The notes under the pieces were generated by a model. It saw only the letters and a program-made list of their open reading frames with translations, made no database searches and was not told where the DNA came from. A stretch of DNA of 64,000 bases from Leptospira selangorensis (GTDB lineage Bacteria > Spirochaetota > Leptospiria > Leptospirales > Leptospiraceae): contig NZ_RQES01000019.1 in assembly GCF_004769405.1 (NCBI RefSeq), positions 62,001 to 126,000 of the forward strand, in the 5' to 3' direction. The position numbers and the translations under genes were made by a program. Below are positions 9,993-17,669 of the stretch, in pieces; position 1 is the stretch's first letter, and the number at the start of each line of letters is the position of its first letter.

Positions 9993-11120
9993 ATGAATAC
10001 CAGACCTAAAATACTGATCGTAGATGATAGACCGGAAAATCTTGTGGCTTTGGAAACTGTTTTAAAGGACCTGGATGTGGAGTTGATCCGTGCCTTGAGC
10101 GGTAACGAGGCTTTAAAGGCAACATTACATAATGATTTTGCTTTGGCATTATTGGATATTCAAATGCCGGAAATGGACGGATACGAACTTGCGAGTATTT
10201 TAAGAGAAGAGGAGAAGACTGCAAGACTTCCCTTTATTTTTATCTCAGCAGTATATACGGATAACCTGAACGTATTTAAAGGTTATGAAAGAGGTGCGTT
10301 CAGCTTTATTACGAAACCTTTCGAACCTCAGATACTCAGGAACAAGGTAAAGTTTTTCGTAGATAAACATTTGCAGGAAATTTCACTTCATATCCTGAAT
10401 GAGGATCTAAAGAAAAAAAACGACGAATTGGAAAATGCGAACAAGGAATTGGATGCATTCTGTTATTCCGTTTCTCATGATCTGAGAGGACCATTACGCG
10501 CTATCGAAGGTTTTGCTAAAATTCTTCATGAAGATCATATCAAGGATCTGAACGAGGACGCGAAACATTTATTGGATGTGATCGTCGGGAGTACTCAGAA
10601 GATGGATCAGCTGATAGATAGTCTTCTTTTACTCTCCAGAACGGGTAAAAAAGAGATCACCAAAACGATTGTGAATATTTCGGAATTGGTGCAGCATACA
10701 TTATACGAACTCCAATCGCATGCGCAAAATGGAAAAACTAAGATACTGGTGGGTGAATTGTCTCCGGCGCTCGGGGACGTATCATTACTCTCACAGGTTT
10801 TCGTTAATCTAATATCTAACGCAATCAAGTATTCATCTAAAAAAGAGGAACCGATCGTTGAAATAGGATGTAACCAATCGAATGGAGAGAATGTTTACTT
10901 CGTAAAGGATAACGGCGCCGGTTTTAATATGAAATACCAGAATAGACTTTTCGGAGTATTTCAGAGATTACATGATAATAGGGACTTCGAAGGTATAGGT
11001 ATCGGGCTTGCAATCGTACATAGGATTATTACTAGGCATGGTGGAAAAGTTTGGGCGGAAGGCGAAGTGGGCAAGGGTGCAACCTTCTATATTACACTTC
11101 CTCAGATCCAAGAAATTTAA
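9993..11120 (+). CDS. Receiver-histidine kinase (REC-HisKA-HATPase)
   Basis: 375 aa, starting 4 bp after the hybrid kinase, so surely co-transcribed. An N-terminal receiver has the acidic pocket 'VDDRPEN', phospho-acceptor Asp55 ('LLDIQMPEMDGYE') and Lys in 'ITKPFEP'. A short coiled coil leads to a phytochrome-type HisKA with His162 ('YSVSHDLRGPLRAIEGF') and an HATPase with 'VNLISNAIKYS', 'DNGAGFN' and 'GIGIGLAIVHRI'. No transmembrane segment is present. It is probably phosphorylated by, or competes with, the upstream hybrid kinase and passes the signal on. Its 3' end overlaps the convergent soxR gene by 4 bp. Confidence 0.88.
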   Translation: MNTRPKILIVDDRPENLVALETVLKDLDVELIRALSGNEALKATLHNDFALALLDIQMPEMDGYELASILREEEKTARLPFIFISAVYTDNLNVFKGYERGAFSFITKPFEPQILRNKVKFFVDKHLQEISLHILNEDLKKKNDELENANKELDAFCYSVSHDLRGPLRAIEGFAKILHEDHIKDLNEDAKHLLDVIVGSTQKMDQLIDSLLLLSRTGKKEITKTIVNISELVQHTLYELQSHAQNGKTKILVGELSPALGDVSLLSQVFVNLISNAIKYSSKKEEPIVEIGCNQSNGENVYFVKDNGAGFNMKYQNRLFGVFQRLHDNRDFEGIGIGLAIVHRIITRHGGKVWAEGEVGKGATFYITLPQIQEI

Positions 11121-11578
11121 TTTTGTTTTTTAGGTTTGCCCATCCAGCGTAAAGGGCCGCTTCCATATCTTCCTAACTTATCTTGAGGGTTTGCCAATTT
11201 ACATGTAAGTAGGGAAAGGCAACCGCAACCGATACAAACAGAAAGTCCGTTCTTCAATCTGTGAAGTTCCGCTATCTTCTCCTCTATACGTAAACTCCAA
11301 GTTTTAGAAAGTTTGGACCAATCTTGCCCGTTGGGAGTATGATCTTCGGGAAGTTTCGCGATCTCTGCAGCAATCTCATCCAAGGAGAGTCCTACTCTTT
11401 GTGCAAATACTACGAAAGCGATCCTTCTCAAAACATGTCTTGGATATTGTCTATGCCCGGAACCTGCTCTTACGGAACGGATCAGTCCTCTTTCTTCATA
11501 AAAACGTAATGCAGAAGAAGCGACCCCGCTTCTTTTGGATACCTGCCCGATACTTAAAAATTCATCCTTATCCACCAT
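11117..11578 (-). CDS. soxR: SoxR-type redox-sensing MerR-family regulator
   Basis: 153 aa. The N-terminal winged helix of the MerR family ('LSIGQVSKRSGVASSALRFYEERGLI', seen in two parts) is followed by a dimerisation helix and a C-terminal cysteine cluster C115-x2-C118-x-C120-x5-C126 ('CIGCGC' ... 'LTC'), the SoxR [2Fe-2S] motif. SoxR activates transcription when the cluster is oxidised, typically by redox-cycling compounds. It is divergent from an FMN reductase and an MFS exporter, with matching palindromes in the intergenic region. In non-enteric bacteria SoxR often controls reductase and efflux genes directly, which fits here. No soxS-like gene is seen. Confidence 0.92.
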   Translation of the reverse strand: MVDKDEFLSIGQVSKRSGVASSALRFYEERGLIRSVRAGSGHRQYPRHVLRRIAFVVFAQRVGLSLDEIAAEIAKLPEDHTPNGQDWSKLSKTWSLRIEEKIAELHRLKNGLSVCIGCGCLSLLTCKLANPQDKLGRYGSGPLRWMGKPKKQN

Positions 11579-11594
11579 ATTCTCCCAAATCTAA

Positions 11595-11614
11595 ACTTAA
11601 AGTGAACTTTAAGT
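11595..11614. promoter_or_regulatory. Palindrome upstream of soxR (probable autoregulatory operator)
   Basis: ACTTAAAGTGAACTTTAAGT has perfect 8-bp arms around TGAA and ends 16 bp upstream of the soxR ATG. It shares the AAAGTGAACTT core (on the opposite strand) with the site at 11705-11722, as expected for two operators of the same regulator. Confidence 0.6.
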
Positions 11615-11697
11615 ATGAATTTTATCTAAACATCATTCTAAGCACAAACATTTTCGAATTTTTTCAGGAAAAATCGTAAAAAAACCGCCTCAAACTC

Positions 11698-11728
11698 TTT
11701 ACTTCAAGTTCACTTTAACTTGTAGAAT
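11698..11728 (+). promoter_or_regulatory. MerR/SoxR-type promoter with 19-bp spacer and embedded operator
   Basis: A -35-like TTTACT (11698-11703) and -10 TAGAAT (11723-11728) are separated by 19 bp, the over-long spacing typical of MerR-family activated promoters. The spacer holds the inverted repeat CAAGTTCACTTTAACTTG (11705-11722), close in type to known SoxR boxes. The FMN reductase gene starts 33 bp further on. Confidence 0.6.
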
Positions 11729-11761
11729 ATCGTGAACTAAATAAAGAAAGGGTGTTCTATA

Positions 11762-12358
11762 ATGTTATTAGAAAAGATCAGTACCGGCTCCGGCCTGAGA
11801 TTAGGAATTATATTAGCTAGTACTAGAAAGGGTAGATTCGGAGAAACTGTAGCGAAATGGTTCGAAGATATCTCTAAACAAGATTACAGATTCGAGACTG
11901 ATTTAATAGATCTTTCTGAATTTTCTTTGCCTTGGGACATGTCAAAGAATATGGACTCGGATCTTCCTTTATTCTCGGACAGAATAGCAGAAGCGGATGC
12001 TTTTGTAGTTATTACACCGGAGTATAACCACGGATATCCTGCATATTTAAAGTTGGCAATTGACTCACTTCATGAAGAATGGAATGCGAAGCCTCTTGGA
12101 TTTGTTTCCTATGGAGGAAGTTCCGGCGGTTTAAGAGCGGTGGAGCAACTTCGTAATGTATTTGCGGAATTGAGAATGACCACCATTCGAGACTGTGTTA
12201 GTTTTCATTGGGCTCATGCCAGGTTCCATAACGGAAGACCTACAGAGGAATTTCGTTACTCATCTTCGGCTGAGAAATTATTGAATGAATTGTATTGGTG
12301 GGGAAACGTTTTGAAACAAGCTAGAATGAATTTCCCACGATCCGTTCTGAGGTCCTGA
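11762..12358 (+). CDS. NAD(P)H-dependent FMN reductase family protein
   Basis: 198 aa. Flavodoxin-like fold of the NADPH-dependent FMN/quinone/chromate reductase family: the phosphate-binding loop 'ILASTRKGRFGETVAKW' lies near residues 18-34, the flavin-ring loop 'TPEYNHGYPAYLKLAIDS' near 89-106, and 'SYGGSSGGLRAVEQL' near 119-133. Such enzymes pass two electrons from NAD(P)H to flavin, quinones or metals, limiting radical formation. It is the first gene under the SoxR-type promoter and is followed 15 bp later by an MFS exporter, so the pair probably detoxifies redox-active compounds (inference). Confidence 0.85.
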   Translation: MLLEKISTGSGLRLGIILASTRKGRFGETVAKWFEDISKQDYRFETDLIDLSEFSLPWDMSKNMDSDLPLFSDRIAEADAFVVITPEYNHGYPAYLKLAIDSLHEEWNAKPLGFVSYGGSSGGLRAVEQLRNVFAELRMTTIRDCVSFHWAHARFHNGRPTEEFRYSSSAEKLLNELYWWGNVLKQARMNFPRSVLRS

Positions 12359-12373
12359 TTTTAAGGAATTAAT

Positions 12374-13633
12374 ATGAAATTTACGTTTAGTAAATACCAA
12401 ATCTTTGTAGTAGCCTTATTGGCATTTATCCAATTCACGGTGGTTCTTGATTTTATGATCTTATCTCCATTAGGAGTTCAGGTCATGGATCAACTGAAAA
12501 TATCCACAACCAAGTTCGGTTTGGTAGTTTCCGCTTATGCATTTAGCGCGGGGATTTCCGGGATCTTGGCTGCCGGTTTTGCGGACAGATTCGATCGTAA
12601 AAAGATGCTTCTATTCTTTTATACCGGTTTTGTTTTAGGAACTGTTCTTTGTGGGATCGCACCAAATTACGAATTTCTACTATTTGCAAGAATTGTAACA
12701 GGTCTTTTCGGCGGGGTAATCGCTTCTATCAGCTTTGCGATCATTGCGGATCTATTTCCAATGGAAGCTAGAGGAAGAGTGATGGGACTTGTGATGACTG
12801 CATTTGCGGCCAGTCAAGTTTTCGGTCTTCCGATCGGAGTCTTCTTTTCTAACCTTTGGGGATGGCAGTCTCCTTTCTGGATGATTGCTATTATTAGCGG
12901 TCTTGTGGGAGTTGCGGCTCTAATTAAGTTGGAACCGATCGTTTCTCACCTGAGTGAAAGAACTGAAAATAGAGCGATCAAACATTTGGCTACAACCGCA
13001 GGAAATTCGAATTATCTTCCTGGATTTTTAGCAACGATGCTCCTTGCGACCGGTGGTTATATGCTTATGCCTTTCGGTTCTGCATTCAGTGTTCATAATT
13101 TAGGAATTACTTTAGAAGATCTTCCTTTGGTATATTTTGTGACCGGGGTCGTGAGTATGGCAGCAGGTCCTTTGATCGGTAGAGCAGCGGACAAATTCGG
13201 AAAATATCCTGTGTTCCTTATCTCCTCTCTAATTGCTTGCGGGATACTTTTCTATTACACTGCTATGGGAATTACTCCTCTTTGGTTTGTAATATTGATC
13301 AACTCTGCGTTATTCGTGGTGATTACGGGTAGAGTGATCTCTGCTCAAGCATTGAATTCTGCGATGCCTGAGCTTAGAGATAGAGGCGCTTATATGGCGA
13401 TTAGCTCTTCTCTGCAGCAGTTATCCGGTGGAATTGCTTCTTACGCGGCTGGACTGATCGTTGTCCAAACTCCTAGCGGATATATCCAAGGATATCCAAA
13501 CTTGGGTTATGTTGTGGTTGTAGCCATTCTGATCACTGTTGCCATCATGTATAAGGTGAATGAATACGTTTCTTCTAAACATCCGGCTCCTGCTAAGAGT
13601 GAATCCGAAGCGGCTCTCGCTTCAGAAACCTAA
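12374..13633 (+). CDS. MFS drug/metabolite exporter (DHA1-like)
   Basis: 419 aa with about 12 hydrophobic helices. The loop after helix 2 has the MFS motif A ('GFADRFDRKKML'), and the helix 4-5 region 'ARIVTGLFGGVIASISFAI' and motif C-like 'FGLPIGVFF' suit proton-driven exporters of the AraJ/DHA1 type. The C-terminus is a short soluble Ala/Ser/Glu-rich tail. It is co-directional with the FMN reductase 15 bp upstream and probably in the same SoxR-controlled transcript. The substrate cannot be told from sequence. Confidence 0.85.
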   Translation: MKFTFSKYQIFVVALLAFIQFTVVLDFMILSPLGVQVMDQLKISTTKFGLVVSAYAFSAGISGILAAGFADRFDRKKMLLFFYTGFVLGTVLCGIAPNYEFLLFARIVTGLFGGVIASISFAIIADLFPMEARGRVMGLVMTAFAASQVFGLPIGVFFSNLWGWQSPFWMIAIISGLVGVAALIKLEPIVSHLSERTENRAIKHLATTAGNSNYLPGFLATMLLATGGYMLMPFGSAFSVHNLGITLEDLPLVYFVTGVVSMAAGPLIGRAADKFGKYPVFLISSLIACGILFYYTAMGITPLWFVILINSALFVVITGRVISAQALNSAMPELRDRGAYMAISSSLQQLSGGIASYAAGLIVVQTPSGYIQGYPNLGYVVVVAILITVAIMYKVNEYVSSKHPAPAKSESEAALASET

Positions 13634-13643
13634 TAAGCTTATA

Positions 13644-13678
13644 TTTCAGGGAAGAAGCGAAACTCTTCTTCTCTGAAA
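13644..13678 (+). terminator. Strong hairpin after the MFS gene
   Basis: TTTCAGGGAAGAAG and CTTCTTCTCTGAAA form a 14-bp stem with one G-U pair and a 7-nt loop, 10 bp after the MFS stop. There is no long U-run, but the position and stem length fit a terminator separating this operon from osmC. Confidence 0.6.
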
Positions 13679-13735
13679 ATTCTAGATACGATTTAAGATT
13701 GCATTTAAAAGTAGATTTCTTATCCTCTTTACTTT

Positions 13736-14128
13736 ATGAGCGACATAGAAGTAACAGTACTCAGCACTCCGGAAAATTATAAAACGATCCTTCGTAGTAA
13801 GAACCACGAAGTAATCGCGGACGAATCTAAAGAAGATGGAGGAGGAGATCTGGGACCTTCTCCACATGAATACCTTCTTCTTTCCTTGGGAGCTTGTACC
13901 GACATCACTGTCAGAATGTATGCCCAAAGAAAGAAGATGGATCTGAAAGAAGTGATTGTAGAATTAAATCTCACCAAATGGACAGATCATACTGAGATTG
14001 AAAGGACTGTAATATTAACGGGCAATTTGAGCGAGCAGGAAAGAGAAAGACTTTTACAAGTTGCAAATGCTTGCCCAGTTCACAAAACCCTGACCCATCC
14101 TATCCAAATAGAGACCAAACTGGGTTAA
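13736..14128 (+). CDS. OsmC/Ohr-family protein
   Basis: 130 aa. OsmC-family proteins are dimeric thiol peroxidases that reduce organic hydroperoxides using two cysteines. Both are present: Cys54 in 'LGACTDITVRMYA' and Cys113 in 'NACPVHKTL'. The N-terminal 'DLGPSPHEYLLLSLG' is the usual signature. It more closely resembles the YhfA-like OsmC branch than Ohr. It follows the SoxR-controlled genes but is separated from them by a hairpin, so it probably has its own promoter in 13679-13735. Redox defence fits the neighbourhood. Confidence 0.88.
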   Translation: MSDIEVTVLSTPENYKTILRSKNHEVIADESKEDGGGDLGPSPHEYLLLSLGACTDITVRMYAQRKKMDLKEVIVELNLTKWTDHTEIERTVILTGNLSEQERERLLQVANACPVHKTLTHPIQIETKLG

Positions 14129-14137
14129 ATTAAAATT

Positions 14138-14185
14138 TTTTCCAAGCCTTCTAATCCTTTCTTTAGGAAACGGAAGGCTGGAAAA
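14138..14185. repeat. Imperfect inverted repeat between osmC and the lipoprotein gene
   Basis: TTTTCCAAGCCTTC and GAAGGCTGGAAAA pair over 12-13 bp with one bulged A and a 21-nt loop. It lies just after the osmC stop. It may end transcription or stabilise the 3' end. Confidence 0.35.
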
Positions 14186-14219
14186 CCGGGTCCAATAAAT
14201 CGAATCTCCTTTCGATCGT

Positions 14220-15368
14220 ATGAAATTCAAATTCTCTCAGATTATTCCGTTTTCCTTATCTTTCACCCTTGTATTTTTAATTTCCTGCCTTTCTTCCGTA
14301 AAAGATCCAAAAGATGAGTTTGTGTATGTACAAAACGTTCAGGGCAAAAATGAAGAAGAATTAGAATTAAACGCGAAACGAAAAATTCTGGAGAATGGAT
14401 TGGGAGAATTTGTCCAAGGATCTTCTCAGGTCGTCAGCGGCAAATTGAAGGAAACTATTGTAAATTCTTCCGTCGAAGGATTCGTGTTGGAATATTCTAA
14501 AATTGGTCCCACTCGTAAATTAGTTAATGGTATCTTAGAGATAGATGCAAAAGGAAAAGTGAACCAAAAAGCAGTCCAAGACGCTTTGAAAGAGAGATAT
14601 AAAGATATTGGAAAGCCCAAATTTTTAGTATTCATAGAAGAAAGAATATTAGGAAAAAAAAATATAAGAGAAAAGGTCGGGATCACTGAGAATGAGATCA
14701 TACGAGTTTTTTCGGATTTCGATTTTTTAGATAAAAAACAATTCTATCGTATTCTTTATAAAGAAGGGAAGAAGGAACCGAGCACTTTTTCCGAACACTC
14801 CTTTGAGGATAAAATATTATCTCTGGCCTCAGAGTCGGAAGCGGAAATTTTACTCGTAGGCCAAACAGAGGTCACTGATCTAGGAAAGATAGAAGATACA
14901 AATCTTCATTCTTACCAATCCGTTCTTAGATTCAAAATTTTTGACGTAAATACCGCTCGGATCATCGCAGCGGATAATTCTTCAGGAGTTTCTCCTCATA
15001 TAAATCCGAATACCGGGATCCAGGAATCTATCAAAAGATCGGTGGAAAAGGCGTATCCAAAAATAAAAGAACAAATCTCCGATAAATGGAAACCCGGGAA
15101 TCTGATCCGGATCAAAATGGAAGGATTGAGTTATAATGATTATTTGGATAAGGATGTGCTCGGAATTATAAGAACAATCCAAGGAGTCAATAGGGTAAAC
15201 GAAACCTCCGGCTCCGACCGGAATGATGGGATTGTTTTAGAAATTGAAGCATTATATAACGGTGGAGCTTTGTATCAGAAACTTAGAGAAAGAAAGGAAG
15301 ATTTCGGTCTGGAGTTTTCTCTAAAAGAGGTAAAGTCCTCTTATATCCATTTATTCTTTAAAAAATAG
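14220..15368 (+). CDS. Lipoprotein with FlgT-like domain layout
   Basis: 382 aa. Signal peptide ending in 'FLISC' (Cys near residue 24) predicts a lipoprotein. The stretch about 35-125 ('ELNAKRKILENGLGEFV', 'SSVEGFVLEYSKIG', 'GILEIDAKGKV') resembles the N-terminal domain of FlgT/LPP20-type envelope proteins. The next part ('KPKFLVFIEER', then 'AEILLVGQTEV') resembles the CsgG/TolB-like middle domain. The C-terminal 90 residues ('IRTIQGVNRVNE', 'YNGGALYQKLRER') resemble a small alpha/beta module repeated in such proteins. The function is unknown; an envelope-assembly or stability role is a guess from fold resemblance. It stands alone between redox and kinase genes. Confidence 0.6.
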   Translation: MKFKFSQIIPFSLSFTLVFLISCLSSVKDPKDEFVYVQNVQGKNEEELELNAKRKILENGLGEFVQGSSQVVSGKLKETIVNSSVEGFVLEYSKIGPTRKLVNGILEIDAKGKVNQKAVQDALKERYKDIGKPKFLVFIEERILGKKNIREKVGITENEIIRVFSDFDFLDKKQFYRILYKEGKKEPSTFSEHSFEDKILSLASESEAEILLVGQTEVTDLGKIEDTNLHSYQSVLRFKIFDVNTARIIAADNSSGVSPHINPNTGIQESIKRSVEKAYPKIKEQISDKWKPGNLIRIKMEGLSYNDYLDKDVLGIIRTIQGVNRVNETSGSDRNDGIVLEIEALYNGGALYQKLRERKEDFGLEFSLKEVKSSYIHLFFKK

Positions 15369-15490
15369 GAATATTCCACTCTATTTATCCAGATAAATCT
15401 TTCGATCTATTACATTACTATTTTCTTTTTCTTTGCTGTTAGGCGAAAAAACGGATTGAAAGATGAAAATTTTAATTAGATAATCGCGGG

Positions 15491-16846
15491 GTGCAAGGCT
15501 TTTCGAATATCGACCAAGAGCCGAGTTACGGTTCCTTCTCCGAACCTTTTCCTCGCGAATCCGAAGGATTTTCTAACGATGATCCTATTGATAGATCTAA
15601 TCCGGAAGATCAAAACACTAAAGACGAACTTTTAAAAAAGATCTCCGTTCTGAATCTTCTACAACAAGTGGCCACTGCCGCAAACGAAGCAAATGATGTA
15701 GAATCAGTACTTCAATTTTCCGTTGATCGGATTTGTGCGATTGCAGATTGGAAATTGGGTCTTGTATGTTTAGTGTTGGAAGAATCTGAAAGGCCGGAAT
15801 ATTCGTCCATCTCCTTCTCCAGAGAAGAAAAATTCCTGAAAGAGTTTAGGAATTTATTAAGAAGCAAATCCAAAAAAGAAGAATCCATTCTTACCGAAAG
15901 AGTTAGAAGCGGTAGAAAACCTATACTACTCGAAAACTTTCCTTCTTATTTAAAAGGAGATATAAAAGAACTTTCACTCAAAGCGGGGGTCGAAGAAGCG
16001 ATTGGGATCCCTATCTTAGTAAAAGAAAATCTGGTAGGTGTTCTCGAATTTTATTCGGGAAATAAATCTACTGACCCTTCTTTTTTTGAAGCTGTTTCTC
16101 ATATCAGCTCTCAGATAGGAAGGGTATTTGAAAGAAGGGATGCAGAGAATCATCTTAAAACCTCAGGCGAGCAGCTACGAGCATTATCCGCCAGGCTACA
16201 AGAGGTAAGGGAAGAAGAAAGATTACTCGTAGCAAGAGAAATCCACGACGAATTAGGGCAATTATTAACTGTTCTTAAAATAGATCTTACATTATTAAAA
16301 AATAATTTTCAAAAGTCTAAGAGCTCCGATTCCGTAGTGTCTGAACTTCTATCCATGATCAAAGTGGCTGACTCAGGTATCGAATCAGTACAAAGGATCG
16401 CCACCGAACTTAGACCCTTAATTTTAGAGGATTTGGGCTTATTAGAAGGAATTGAGTGGTATGCCAAAGATTTTGAAAAAAGAACAGGAATTCGCTGCGA
16501 AATCAGGATCCCAGTAGGAATTCTATCTCTGGAGAAAGACGCATCTATCGCATTATTCCGTATTTTTCAAGAAGCATTAACTAACGCAGCAAGGCATTCA
16601 AAGGCGAGTTCTATTCAGGTTTCCTGTCTGGAAGAAGGTCGATTTCTAATTCTGAAAATCCAGGACAATGGAATAGGAATAGATCCTAAAAAGATGAATC
16701 AATCTAAGTCACTCGGACTGATCGGGATGAGAGAAAGAGCAGTAGTTTTAGGCGGAGAAGTTTCCATCTCCGGTGGGCCAGGGAAGGGCGCAAGTGTGAT
16801 CGTAAAAATACCAATCTCAAATCGAAATAAGGAGGATTTCCTATGA
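15491..16846 (+). CDS. NarL-type sensor histidine kinase (GAF-HisKA_3-HATPase)
   Basis: 451 aa, starting at GTG 15491 after a GCGGGG ribosome-binding site. A disordered N-terminus (1-45) is followed by a GAF domain (about 50-215) and the HisKA_3 dimerisation domain with phospho-acceptor His252 ('AREIHDELGQLLTVLK'). The short HATPase has 'FQEALTNAARHSKAS', 'DNGIGID' and 'LGLIGMRERA', typical of the NarX/DegS group. No membrane segment, so the signal is cytoplasmic, probably through the GAF domain. It overlaps its response regulator gene by 4 bp (ATGA), an obvious pair. Confidence 0.92.
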   Translation: MQGFSNIDQEPSYGSFSEPFPRESEGFSNDDPIDRSNPEDQNTKDELLKKISVLNLLQQVATAANEANDVESVLQFSVDRICAIADWKLGLVCLVLEESERPEYSSISFSREEKFLKEFRNLLRSKSKKEESILTERVRSGRKPILLENFPSYLKGDIKELSLKAGVEEAIGIPILVKENLVGVLEFYSGNKSTDPSFFEAVSHISSQIGRVFERRDAENHLKTSGEQLRALSARLQEVREEERLLVAREIHDELGQLLTVLKIDLTLLKNNFQKSKSSDSVVSELLSMIKVADSGIESVQRIATELRPLILEDLGLLEGIEWYAKDFEKRTGIRCEIRIPVGILSLEKDASIALFRIFQEALTNAARHSKASSIQVSCLEEGRFLILKIQDNGIGIDPKKMNQSKSLGLIGMRERAVVLGGEVSISGGPGKGASVIVKIPISNRNKEDFL

Positions 16847-17475
16847 TTTCCACATTGATCGCGGATGATCATTTATTGATCCGAGAAGGTTTACGAAAGA
16901 TCCTTTCGGAGGAGGAAGATATAGAGATCGTTTACGAGGCGGAAAACGGTCAACAGGTTTTGGATTATCTAGCCGGTCAATCCGTGCAGGTTCTGATCTT
17001 GGACATTAATATGCCGATGATGAGCGGTTTGGATATATTAAAATATGTTCATAAACTTTCTCCCGACACAAGGGTTCTGATCCTAAGTATGTATCCGGAA
17101 GATAGATTTGCAGTACGCGCATTAAAAGCGGGAGCCTCCGGTTATATCACTAAGGCAAGCGCAGGGGATGAATTGATCTCTGCGGTGCGTAAGGTAATTG
17201 ATGGAGCCAGATATATTAGTCCGGAAGCAACAGAGATGTTAGTAAGAGAACTTTCCAAACCAACGGACAGACTTCCTCATGAAACTCTTTCAGAAAGAGA
17301 GTTCCAGATACTTATGCTTTTGGTAAAAGGTAAAAACGTTCGATCTATTTCGGAAGATCTAGGTTTAAGTGTGAATACAGTAAACACATATAGAGCTAGG
17401 ATCTTCGAGAAGATGAGTTTAAAATCCACACAAGAGCTTGTTCGTTACGCTTACGATCATAAGTTACTAGAATAG
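16843..17475 (+). CDS. NarL/LuxR-family response regulator
   Basis: 210 aa. Receiver domain with acidic pocket 'ADDH', phospho-acceptor Asp54 ('LILDINMPMMSG') and Lys in 'YITKASAG', followed by a LuxR-type helix-turn-helix (about 145-205: 'LSEREFQILMLLVKGK', 'LSVNTVNTYRARIFEKM'). Partner of the kinase whose stop codon it overlaps. Targets are unknown; an inverted repeat 43 bp downstream could be one, or a terminator. Confidence 0.93.
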   Translation: MISTLIADDHLLIREGLRKILSEEEDIEIVYEAENGQQVLDYLAGQSVQVLILDINMPMMSGLDILKYVHKLSPDTRVLILSMYPEDRFAVRALKAGASGYITKASAGDELISAVRKVIDGARYISPEATEMLVRELSKPTDRLPHETLSEREFQILMLLVKGKNVRSISEDLGLSVNTVNTYRARIFEKMSLKSTQELVRYAYDHKLLE

Positions 17476-17517
17476 ACTTTCAGGATCGGAATAACTTGTT
17501 TTTGTAATGTCCTTTCA

Positions 17518-17544
17518 TTTCTGTCACATTTCTTGTGACAGAAA
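17518..17544. repeat. Perfect inverted repeat between response regulator and giant kinase
   Basis: TTTCTGTCAC and GTGACAGAAA are perfect 10-bp arms around a 7-nt loop. It lies 43 bp after the regulator stop and 126 bp before the giant kinase start. It may be a terminator for the upstream pair or an operator for the kinase gene. The A-run after the right arm would give U-rich RNA only on the minus strand side. Confidence 0.5.
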
Positions 17545-17669
17545 AATTCCTCGTTTAACTTAATCCGTACGATCTATTTATGAAATAATTTTTGTTGTTA
17601 TTCCATTCATTTTACGTCATCATTCTTCTTCGTGCCCATTAACCTTTTGTTATAGGTTCAGGTCCTGAC

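Noticed and set aside
11324..11679. Plus-strand frames over soxR
   Set aside because: They lie opposite a clear SoxR gene and have no protein-like features.
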